DNA of 64,000 nt, from contig OY829652.1 in NCBI GenBank assembly GCA_963691815.1, positions 14,511,027 through 14,575,026 on the forward strand, read 5' to 3'. The position numbers were made by a program, and so were the translations under genes. Within the stretch, counting starts at the first letter, position 1; each line of letters starts with the position of its first letter. The stretch is from Echiichthys vipera (lineage: Eukaryota; Chordata; Actinopteri; Perciformes; Trachinidae). The notes beneath the pieces were generated by a model. It did not search any database and had not been told where the DNA came from. It was given only the letters and a program-made list of their open reading frames with translations. Shown here piece by piece: positions 1 to 10,514 of this stretch.

Positions 1-291
1 GCTTGGATTTGTTTGTTTATATTTATAAATGATCCTGGCCATTTAAATCTAAGCAAAATCTACGAATCCACCCAGAATTTAGTATGACTTCATATATGTA
101 GAGCACCCCTTACCCTGACTAACCCAGATAATTAAATAGAGAAAAACACCTGGTACCAAAAGTGAGTCGACTCGAGCAGAGCCGAGTGAAAGCAAAAGCC
201 TGAGGGGCATGGCTCAACAACCAAAGACTGTTTGTAGCTTGTGCTGGACTTTCTGTCTGTTTTGGTGCACCACTCATAACAGATCTCTCAC

Positions 292-2283
292 CCCTTCTTC
301 CTCGTCTCCCCTTCGGCCCCGGTACACCCTGAGGTCCTGGTGAAACAGACAAAAGTACTGTGACTTACTGTAGTAAATAATTCAGCCTAGTTTCAGTAAC
401 TGATGCGGTTCATTATAGTGCCTGTTTTTACCTGGTGGTCCAGGTGGGCCTGGGGGAAAAGAAAAATAAAAGAAAATGATTTAAACAAATCAAAGCATCT
501 ATAATCTTAAAAAACACAGTGCTGGAATGGAGAATATGTATAATTGCACCTGTTAAACAAACTCCTCTGGTGCTATTACACAGATCTATGAAGGCCTTGA
601 CCTAAATAATAAAACAGAAACAAACAGTAGGTAAGGTCAGTGCGGGTAATAACCACATGGAGTCTTCTAACGTTACACATTTTAAATCACTCGAATACAA
701 ACACCTCTTTCTTTCTTGTGAGGCATTTTTTTTACTGCAACTATGTCATAAAAGATAACAATCATTTCAATTTCACATTTTTTCCATTATTAGGAACGAT
801 TTTTGATTTATTCATTGTTGACACTTTATTAACAACATTTGTGTTAATTTATTAATCACTTGTGTAATTTTTTTAATCCAAAAACTCACTTGATCCTGCT
901 TTTTATTTTTTGATTTATTTTTATATATTTAGTTTTACTGTTGTTTCAGAAAGAATACAGGCAAAAATTTAAGCGGTTAACAAACAGGAACATTACTGTC
1001 CCCTCCCTTGAAAAGTAAGGGAGGGAAGAAAAACAAAACAATTAGTGTACTCTTCTCCAGAGGTTTCTTATTTTGTATTTTTTTTTTTCAGGACGGCGCC
1101 ACGAGAATGGCACTGTTCACTGTTTAGCTTTTCTTTTCCAATATCTTTAATTTAACTCGTCTTTGAAAATAAAGGATTATCTCGTACTGTGTTGTTCCTG
1201 ATTCTTAAATATGAATGTTTGTTGCTTATTTTTTTCATTTTCTATGAAGGTAAATTAAATATCTTCTGGTTTCGGAAGGTTGACGTCACCTTGTGCTCTT
1301 GAATTTGAATCAAACATTTTTCACTATTTTCTGACATTTTATAGGTTAAACCTAATCAACGAATCCAGAGGATACTCAAAATAAGAATTTAAAATCCATA
1401 TAACCAATAGTTGCAGACCTAAATGTAATTGGTGATTATTAATCAATGAGGCCAATAATAAAACTTTATTTTGGTAAAACAATACAGTAGTTGTTGGGAG
1501 GGATAGCGGGAGTTGTGTTTTTTGTTCTTCTTCATCTTAAAGCAGATGCACTGACGTATTGTACAACTGTGGTATTTTTTTCTTTCTATTTGTCTGCAAA
1601 ACTCAATAAAAACATTTGGGAAAAACAAATACAGTAGTGCTGTCTGGAGAAATGCCAGTACAGTTGAGGAAGGAGCAGTCAAGCTCCACTGCACAAACTA
1701 TTTATCCAGAAAACACTCAGCGGAAAACCAGATCTCTGAAACAGACTCTTGGATTCTTTGCATTACACGGACATGCTTCTTTTCCCAAAAGGGAGAAGGG
1801 AGGAAATGTGTCTATTAAAGATGACACCAAAGAGCAGTTAATTGTTCTGTCTCATAAAAACAATGAGAAATTATCTTTTCATACATTTTTTTGCAGAATA
1901 CAGACAATATTTACATATTCATACACAGAGCCCACATTGAAGCATTTAGGATGTCTTACAGGAACCATGGAGTATGTCATCAGCATCAGCATATCCTTCT
2001 CCTCTTGGCTTTGTGTTGGTTCTCCCTCCTGGTTTCTTCTGCTGCGTTGAAGCTTCTTCAGCTCTCCAGCCTCTGCAGGGTCTGTGGTCTGCAGGTCTCG
2101 TGCCTGCAGCCTGCAGCTCTGTGACAGCACCTGCACCTGGGCGTCCAACCTGACCAGCTCCTCAGAGAGCTCTTTCTGTCGAACCAGCAGGAGCACTAAA
2201 CCTGCTGAGCTCAGGAGCAGCACCGCACACATCCCCACCAGCAGCACTTTCCAGGCCAGAAAAACTCCACTCCTCTCCTTCAT
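292..2283 (-). CDS. gldn: Gliomedin, 5' (N-terminal) part; gene runs off the left edge
   Basis: Partial CDS, exons in transcription order: 1960-2283, 550-601, 432-449, 292-336. Exon 1 starts at ATG 2281-2283 (MKERSGVF), followed by a hydrophobic segment at about residues 9-33 and a charged helical stretch, as expected for a type II membrane protein. Exon 2 encodes AFIDLCNSTRGVCLTG. Exons 3 (18 nt) and 4 (45 nt) encode uninterrupted Gly-X-Y triplets, and each junction splits a Gly codon after its first base, the collagen-gene pattern. In the family this collagen stretch leads to a C-terminal olfactomedin domain, which is not in the window. Gliomedin is known as a Schwann-cell ligand that clusters sodium channels at nodes of Ranvier. 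Identification rests on the TM-plus-collagen layout and on head-to-head position with cyp19a1, as in other vertebrates. An in-frame upstream ATG at 2365-2367 is less likely because it would place polar residues before the signal anchor. Confidence 0.85.
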
Positions 2284-2726
2284 ATTTGTGCCCTGCTTGC
2301 TAGTCCTCCACCGCAGAGTAATCTGAGCTCTGAAATTCACAAGCCCATACAGCACATATCTGACCACTTGCCAACAGATGAGACGTCAGAGGGAAACTAC
2401 GCTCGAGCTGTTGGAGAGAAATAAACATGTCAAGATCTGTCTGTAACTAAAGGGGTAACCACATGATGCATTGCGCAACAACACGCATCTGGGAAACAGT
2501 TAAAATGTGTAGGCCTTCTTGATGGACATATTTCCAGAATGACATATCATGCACACAGTGTGTGTGTGTAGTGCTTCCCATCATTCTGGTGCTCTTCCTC
2601 TCAATATTGCCACCAGTCTGTCCTACACAAATTACATGGAAGTGGAATAAATAAGTTGTGAACAAGAGATCATTCTTTGATTCTACAAAAGAGCTTTCAG
2701 AGCGCTTCCAGTAAACGACTGTGAGT

Positions 2727-2740
2727 GCGTGTGCATGTGT

Positions 2741-2790
<50 letters not shown>
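2727..2790. repeat. (TG)n microsatellite
   Basis: Near-perfect TG repeat, interrupted at its left end by GC and CA steps, upstream of gldn. Confidence 0.95.
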
Positions 2791-2792
<2 letters not shown>

Positions 2793-4206
2793 ACTGAAAT
2801 CTCATTCAAAAAAATTATTTTAATGTTTTTCACTCATTGCATTATGCATTTCCAAATATAGAATAATAATTACACATTTATTTTCTCCACTTTTATCGGC
2901 GGCAGACAAGTATTTAAAGTTTCTCCAGTTCCAAAAAGTGCTGATTATCCAGTTTTGTCTCTACTGTTATAAGGAGAGCAGGTTTTTCAGCCAACTTGGG
3001 ATAAAAGCCCCAAACCCCTGAATCTGGGGCCAACGTCTCCATCAACAACATACCAGCTATTCATTTCAGCTCCTCTGAGCTTGAAGGACAGCTCCTCAGA
3101 AGCACACAACATCTGAATGAACACAGTTTTTACTTTTCTAATTTTGCACCCGTGCTCATAGTGGATCACTGACACCCATTTATAAGTGACACTTTATAAA
3201 GATGACATTTTTTTCTTTCTCCTGTCTCCTATTTTAAACTGCGGAGTAAATCCCTACTCCCTTTGACACAGGTCAGTCTGACCCAGCTAATTAATTTCCC
3301 CCTGAAAAGCCTCCTCGCGGGATGAATTGGACAGCGGGGTCTCTTTCTTTTGAACAAAGATAAATGTGATGTAAAGCCATCTTTAAAAAAAAAAAAAAAG
3401 TACAACAGATGAAAGACCTGGAGGTTTTTCATTCTTATGATTAAAATAACCTACTTTTTTGTTCTTTTTTAAGCTGCTTTGTGGTTAAGATGTGCACTGT
3501 ATTTGCCCTGTCCTCTGTTGTAACAGTACTCAAAGTGGCAGTGTCTCTAAGCAACCAGTAAAATGAGGGCTTAACCGAGGATTTATAAACGCTCTCATCA
3601 CTGTGATTTACTCTGTAGGTGGATGCCGGTCATCCTTAAAAGCAGAGAGGAGGAAGAACAGCACCTCTTCAATCTGAGCTCTAGCTTGTCAGGAGTAGGA
3701 AAGAACAAGAGACGTAAGTATCGCTCTTTAACCTTTTTTTTATTGAATAAATGTTTAGAATAGTTAAAAGATACTAGATATAAAAACATCCCAGCATATG
3801 TTGAAAAAATCGTTACCCACCTTGACTTTTTACTCAATTTAAAATTTGAATTATGTGGACGTTGTTTCTGTATTGAGACACTCATGTTTCAGTTTTGTTT
3901 TGTTCTGTCACAAAAACGTACTGCACATAATATTTTGGGAGAAAACACAAATGTTATGAGCATAATAAACCTGTAGTAACAAGAAAAAAAAAGAAGGTAA
4001 AAAGGGAATACTCTGTCACCAAAACTAACATATTAGAAGAACAGTTCAGTAACACACAGTTAAAGCTTTGTGTGAGTGTGTTTCGGTTTTAATGTGTGCT
4101 ACTGCTGTTACGTACAAGGACAACAGAATTACAATGGATGAAAAGTTCAGATTAAGGTTCCTTTATTTTGTTTTTAACCAATGGGTGAGCTTGTTTTGTC
4201 TGCCGG

Positions 4207-4262
4207 TTCAAGGGGGCAGAAGCTTTGTGAGCGCAGATATAGGACACAGTAAACCTGCTTAG
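4207..4262 (+). promoter_or_regulatory. Candidate core promoter of cyp19a1a
   Basis: TTCAAGGGGG (4207-4216) resembles an SF-1/NR5A-type half site, and GATATAGG (4236-4243) could serve as a degenerate TATA element about 50 nt before the ATG. NR5A control of gonadal aromatase promoters is established; that these particular bases do it is inference. Confidence 0.25.
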
Positions 4263-4290
4263 ATGTGTGTGTGTGTTCCTGGTTGGATTT

Positions 4291-7280
4291 ATGAAGAGGA
4301 TGCTGCTGCTGGAGACACTCACCATCACTCCCATATTGGCTGGCACAATGTCTGAAGTCACCGCCCTTCTGCTTCTTCTTCTTCTCCTGTTGCTCTTCAC
4401 TGCCTTGAGACGAACAAACCGGTCACAAATACCTGGTAAGGTAAACTGTACATGACTTGTATAGATTTGAGTAGTTACGGTAATAGTGAAAGAGGGAACT
4501 TAGAGCCAAAGCAAATGTTCCTGCATCACCTTATTGATGAAACAATTTAATAGTTTAACTGATTTCCATAAGGGAAGATATCTGTTGTCACATTAGAGCA
4601 CAGAGGGATCTATTATGTCTTACATCATCACCTGTTTCTTTCTGCCAGGTCCTTCCTTCTTGGCAGGACTTGGCCCTCTCCTCTCCTACAGCAGATTCAT
4701 GTGGACTGGGATTGGAACAGCGAGCAACTACTACAACAATAAATATGGCAGCATTGTCCGGGTCTGGATTAGCGGCGAGGAGACCCTCATTCTGAGCAGG
4801 CGAGTCTGATCTGAGTCTGAAAAAACTCTTTACACTCACTGTTTATCCCATGAATCTGTATTAAGTCGAAGCCTGACTACTCTTGCAGGTCTTCAGCAGT
4901 GTATCATGTTCTGAGGAGCGCACACTACACTGCCAGATTTGGGAGCAAAAAGGGGCTGGAGTGTATTGGGATGGAAGGGAGGGGTATCATTTTCAACAGT
5001 GACGTCCTGCTCTGGAGAAAAGTGAGGACATATTTTTCTAAAGGTGAGCAATTACCTTACACAAGAGAGTATAAAGCCAAAGTATCACGGTGCCTTCTTT
5101 CACTTCTCTCTCTTTTGTAACCCCTTTATTTTTAAAGTCTGACAATAACTAGAACGCTATTTCTTGTACTTGATTACTGTTTCATGGTTGTTCCGCAGCT
5201 CTGACAGGCCCCGGCCTCCAGAGGACGGTTGGAATCTGCGAGAGCTCCACAGCCAAACACCTGGATCACCTGCAGGAGATGACCGACCCCTCCACACACG
5301 TGGATGCGCTCAATCTGCTGAGAGCCATAGTGGTGGAAATCACCAACAGGCTTTTCCTTAGAGTGCCGCTCGACGGTCAGCTGCATGTTCAGTCTGCATA
5401 TTCTACACTCAAACGATTTTTTATGTGTATTTTTTGCCAGCTAATAATATTTCCAGTTCTTTCACTGCAGCTCCTGACTCTGTTTTTGTATTCCTCATAA
5501 CTCAGAAAAGGACTTGCTGATGAAAATCCAAAACTACTTTGAGACCTGGCAAACTGTTCTTATAAAGCCTGATATATTCTTCAAGATGGGATGGCTGTAC
5601 AACAAGCACAAGAGAGCAGCGTAAGATCCTCATGCATCATTGCAACCAGTTGGTGATGTTTTAATATTTAATGAGGGGATGGTCTAATGGGAGCGTGATC
5701 ATAGAAGTATTATAGGAATACTACAGGCAGCAATGTGCCTCTACGATCCTCTTGCTCTTCCACGACTACACGTTGATACTTGTTACTTTGATCATGAGGA
5801 GACACTACTTCATAGAGTATATACGAAGACTACCACATAGAATATAATTTAGTATTTATATTATAGAGAATATTAAAGGTCTACGACGAAACCGAGAGAA
5901 GGGCAGGACTGAGCAACAGTGGTTATTACAAATCTGTCTGCTATTTCAGCACCACTGACAGCACTATGGATTTATCAATACACAGTTAGGCTACTGATGT
6001 TTCAGGACCCGTGGTCGGGGCTATAGATTCTAACTTGTGCAAACCTCAGTCAGATAAAGGATCAATGAGCCAGAGAGACTAGACTAACATATTCAACTAC
6101 ACAAGCCCTCTGCCCATGCTCTCTCTCTTCTGCATTTTGGTCACTTTGCTAACAAGAGGAATCAAATCCCACCTCTATTCCTCCGCTGACAGTAACTCAA
6201 CATTTGGATTGTGATTTTTTCAACCTATCTTTGTGTTACTTTTCATGCCCACAGCCAAGAGCTGCAGGATGTGATGGAGAGCCTCCTTGAAATGAAAAGA
6301 AAGATTATAAATGAGTCTGAGAAGTTGGAGGATGATCATGACTTTGCAACAGAGCTCATCTTTGCTCAGGTTTCTCTCTTTTGATGAATCCATAGCATCT
6401 GTGTCACAGAGTTATCATCCTGATCGCGTCATGTGTTTGATGCAAACCTTCATTTTCTTTTGAACAGAATGTCGGAGAGCTGTCTGCAGACAACGTCAGG
6501 CAGTGCGTGCTGGAGATGGTAATTGCAGCACCTGACACACTTTCCATCAGCCTCTTCTTCATGCTGATGCTGCTGAAACAAAACCCAGACGTGGAATTGA
6601 GGATAGTAGAGGAGATGAGTGCTGTCTTGAGTGAGTGCAAGTGCATGTAAAAATCTCAGTTTCACTCTATGACAGGCAAAAAGGAAACTATTCCAACAAC
6701 CTATCAATGTTGCTTTTTCATTTCTAGGCGGAAAAGGTGAAAACATCGATTATCAAAGCTTGACAGTGATGGACAGTTTCATCAATGAGTCCCTGAGGTT
6801 TCATCCTGTGGTGGATTTCACGATGCGAAAAGCTCTGGAAGATGACGAAATCGAAGGCATTAAAATCCCAAAAGGAACCAACATCATTCTCAACATTGGC
6901 CTTATGCATAAAACTGAATTCTTCCCAAAACCCAAAGAGTTCAGCCTGATGAACTTTAAAAAAAAAGTAAGTCAGCTGAACGTTATGCAGCATTTGATGG
7001 CTCTAAAAATAAAAACAACAGCTCAGTGTTTACCTCCTCTGATTGGCAGGTGCCCAGTCGTTTCTTCCAGCCCTTCGGCTGCGGGCCTCGTTCCTGCGTG
7101 GGCAAACACATCGCCATGGTGATGATGAAGGCCATCCTGGTCACTCTGCTGTCTCGTTATACCGTGTGTCCTCGCCAGGGCTGCACCCTCAACAGCATCA
7201 GGCAGACCAACAACCTGTCGCAGCAGCCTGTGGAGGACGAGCACAGGCTGGCCATGCGCTTCATCCCTCGAACGACATGA
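4291..7280 (+). CDS. cyp19a1a: Ovarian-type aromatase (cytochrome P450 19A1a)
   Basis: Nine exons: 4291-4435, 4649-4799, 4889-5043, 5199-5375, 5506-5620, 6255-6369, 6468-6630, 6728-6966, 7050-7280 (TGA); 496 residues against about 500-520 usual. The enzyme converts androgens to estrogens in the ER membrane with P450 reductase. Visible marks: N-terminal membrane anchor of about ten leucines; substrate-pocket I-helix motif AAPDT at 306-310 (D309 and T310 at the same numbers as in human); ExxR as ESLR at 361-364; heme loop FQPFGCGPRSCVG with axial Cys436. The start at 4291 keeps this numbering; ATG at 4300 or 4348 are alternatives. The a (ovarian) rather than b (brain) assignment rests on sequence character and on neighbours gldn and ap4e1. 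Intron 2 has a GC donor. An AATAAA at 8466-8471 is a possible polyadenylation signal. Confidence 0.95.
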
Positions 7281-10200
7281 CCTCAACACAGTCACTGAGA
7301 CACATTTATGGGTGGAAAATACTTAGTATTGCATATTTTGAAATAACTGATACAAACATATTTTTAAAGATAAGATTGAAAACGGTGTGGGGTTTTTGCA
7401 CATTTTTACAGAGTTCTGTATTTCTTACTAAATGTGATGTGACAGCAGATGTTTTGTCTACTTTTACATTAATGACCTTTAGCGAATACGGTTGAATGTT
7501 TTAGCTGATACAGAGCAGTGTAAGTGTGATTTTCTGACCCATGGGATCGTATGGAAAACCTGTGTGGACGCATCGCTCTTCTCATTTCTCTGTTTTGTGC
7601 CTCCTCGTCTCCTCCCTCCTTCTGCATGTGACCAGAGACTGAACTCAGCACGCCATCTTGTAGGATGTCTCAATTCCTAAAATGCATCTCGAGGAGAGAG
7701 GAGCAAGAGGAAATTTGAGAGCAGATGTATCCTTAAAAGATGCCCGACACATAGCTGGTAGGTAGAAACCACATGGCAGCTGTGCCACACGTCATATTGA
7801 CAGCTCCAATGTCTCATTTGGTTAAATGCCTTTTGCCTCGACTCCTCTCTCCTCGTGTCTCTTCCTTGCCTCCTCCGCTCAACCTTAGGTGGGAGAGAGA
7901 CAAGGAAAGGAGGCAAACAACGGAAGTCAGGATGTACAAGAGCGATGTTTTTTGTGGTCACAAAATTATTACGCTGAAAAAGACATTTCAAAAAATGATG
8001 TACATGTCAAAATGTGATCCCAGCTTTCTTTTATTTAAGACCCCGACTGAGACAAACAGCTACAGCTAGTTTGTTAATCCCAGGTCAATCCTGTCTTCAT
8101 CATGTCCCAGTTTTAAACACAGTAGTGTGAGCATGGTGGGGGTTTCTGTATTAAACAAGTTAAAATATCACTGTTAAAGTACGGTATATTGAGTAGTATT
8201 ATATGCAAACATCGTGTTAGAATTTCAGCACAGCACAGTGTATTAGTGTAACCCATTAGTATGAGGATAAGTTGAATCCAGCACACACATTACCCCTCAC
8301 TATCTCATATTGTTTTCTCATGTTAAATCTCTGTATGGAAAATGTTTTTTAGTGTCTCTGTGAATGGAAATGTGGACTGTACAACAAGGAAGCAACTCAA
8401 ATGTTACTAATCTTTTTATATTTGGTCTGTGTAGTAAAGTAAAAGTAAGTAAACAGTGCTCATCCAATAAACAGAGGAAATACCATCATGTTTATATTAT
8501 TTACTTTACTAATGTCCCTCTTTGCTTCCAGCACATTTGTGGTTTTTTGATGAATAATCATCGAGTCAAAATCAAGTTCATTTGAAATGTTGGATTTATT
8601 CATAAGTTAGCAGAATGTCGTGGCAGGCACTCTAAGAAACAATGATTTTCTCTGTACCACAGGCACAAATCAAACACGCCACCTCGGCATTAGAACATAA
8701 GGCGTTGGGTTAAAGTTGAGTTTCAGACACACTTCAAATGAGAACACAGGCAACAAAGAATAAAGATGAGCTTTCCCTTCAGGTTGAATTAAATAAAACA
8801 GGCTGAGACACGTTAGATCTGGCACAGCACGATCACACAGTACATGGAGCACGATGATTCTCTTTCTTTCAGAGAATATAATAATAAAACATTTTCTGTA
8901 AGAATATAAATCCAATAAATATGTTTTTAATACTGCATTGATACAAAAATATAGACCACTAAAAACCACCTCTCAGCAAAACTGACAGAAACATGAGTGC
9001 ATAGATAATTATATCACGCAGAAGGCAGCGTCTGCTAAACATGAGGGGAAACAGAAATGCTCCTCATCAGAAAGACAAATGGACATAACAGGGTGACATC
9101 GTCGCTGCATTTAAGACAAGATACTCTCATCCTGGACGTAAGAAATATGCATAACTGCTGCAGGAGGTTAGTGTCAGAATAATGTGATCTGTAAGACAAA
9201 CAGGGTTTGTGTTGGAACTTCAGCAATGAAGACGAGCAGGTTCTTCTGGAAAAGCGGTTATCTGTGAATGTTACTTTTGGAGTATTTTAAATTTTGCTAC
9301 AATGGTTAGTTGTGTTTGTGTTAAGGGATGCACCGATCCAATATTTTCGGCACCGATCTCGATACCTGGGCTTTGGCCAGGCCAATACTGAGTACTGATC
9401 CGATACAAGTATTTAATGAACGAGCTGTGTGCCACAATGTGTGGAAGTAACTGGGATCATTCTTTTATGTCTAATGCAACATCAACCTAACATTGCTTTC
9501 CTAACTTTGTAAAACAAAATGTTACACATAAATACATGTATATACAGTACATTTACTGAATTGTTATTTATTATTAAATAAATGTTGGCAAAAACAAAAA
9601 ATCTTTAAACTTAACAGAAATTGAAATTTAAGTGTAAACCTTTTAAATGCAGAAACAAATTGGTCAAAACAAAGAAAGAATTTAAATGTGAACAAATAAT
9701 GTGTATATAGTATATAAACATATCATTTAATTGAATGGATTGGCCCTTTTGACACAAGCCCGATCCAGCTGTACGAGTCATTATGGGCCTGATATATCTG
9801 ATATCCAATATCTGGATCGGAGCATCCCTAGTTTGTGTCCTTACCAGAAAAATGAATTTGGTACTTAAAGATATCAATATCTTCAACCAATCCAGTGCAA
9901 GAATTAAAGTTATTTTTTCCATTTCAGTACTGCTTCAATCAATTTTAAAGAACTAAAATTAACTTTTCTCTTTGTCTGTTTAAAATATAAATTGGCTTCA
10001 ATGTCATGATCGATCTGACCGAGAAAATGTAGCTGGTTTTAAAAAAAATCATGCTACAAATCAGAAAGCAGGACATGATCTCTTCTGATATTCAGCATGC
10101 AGATCTGGGGCGCAAAACAAAACTGTAAAAATTCATGATTTTCTCTTTTACACAGAAAGTATCATACTTTGTATTAATCTCACTCTCTAACAATGTTTCA

Positions 10201-10514
10201 GCCATTCAAATGCTCATGTCATCACGCAGCCCTGTCATCATTTTAAGACATTCATTTTCTGAAACATCAAACGTCCACAGAAGGTTAAAAACACAATCTT
10301 TTGGCCCTGAGGTTATTACCAGCCATGACTTTCAAACAGATGCTTTGAACAATTCCACCAATTTAACTATTAAAAATAAAGGTTTGGTGGACAAAAAAAC
10401 AAAACGTGACTTATAATGGAAATGCTAAACAAATGTTAAACACTGTAATGTGAAGATGAGAGCAACACCTGTGCTCCGTGTACCTTCATCTTCATCGGTT
10501 GAGGTTCAGGTGGC
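7281..10514. other. Intergenic region between convergent cyp19a1a and ap4e1
   Basis: Holds the cyp19a1a 3' UTR, probably to near AATAAA 8466-8471, a purine-rich and pyrimidine-rich segment with imperfect inverted repeats at about 7690-7915, and a hAT MITE (9322-9830). No coding exon is recognisable. In particular there is no open frame of TNFAIP8-family size, although tnfaip8l3 sits between CYP19A1 and AP4E1 in human. Confidence 0.6.
9322..9830. mobile_element. Non-autonomous hAT-like MITE with perfect 8-bp target duplication
   Basis: The ends are inverted copies: TAAGGGATGCACCGATCC at the left and, read from the other strand, TAGGGATGCTCCGATCC at the right. The element is flanked by identical 8-mers GTTTGTGT at 9314-9321 and 9831-9838. 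An 8-bp duplication is the hallmark of hAT transposition. The 509-bp interior has no transposase frame, so it would need a transposase supplied in trans. Confidence 0.85.

Larger units (their letters stand above)
2284..4290. other. Divergent intergenic region between gldn and cyp19a1a
   Basis: About 2 kb separates the two divergent start codons, so promoters of both genes must lie here. It holds a TG microsatellite (2727-2790). I see no convincing coding exon. The A-rich stretch near 3384-3398 and the short open frames look like background. Confidence 0.6.

Noticed and set aside
1281..1288. A CRE palindrome TGACGTCA inside gldn intron 1 as a promoter
   Set aside because: A lone 8-mer far from any start codon, without neighbouring promoter features.
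7690..7915. A structured RNA from CTC/GAG-rich inverted segments downstream of cyp19a1a
   Set aside because: Pairing is imperfect and driven by purine/pyrimidine-rich composition; no clear stem or known RNA family.
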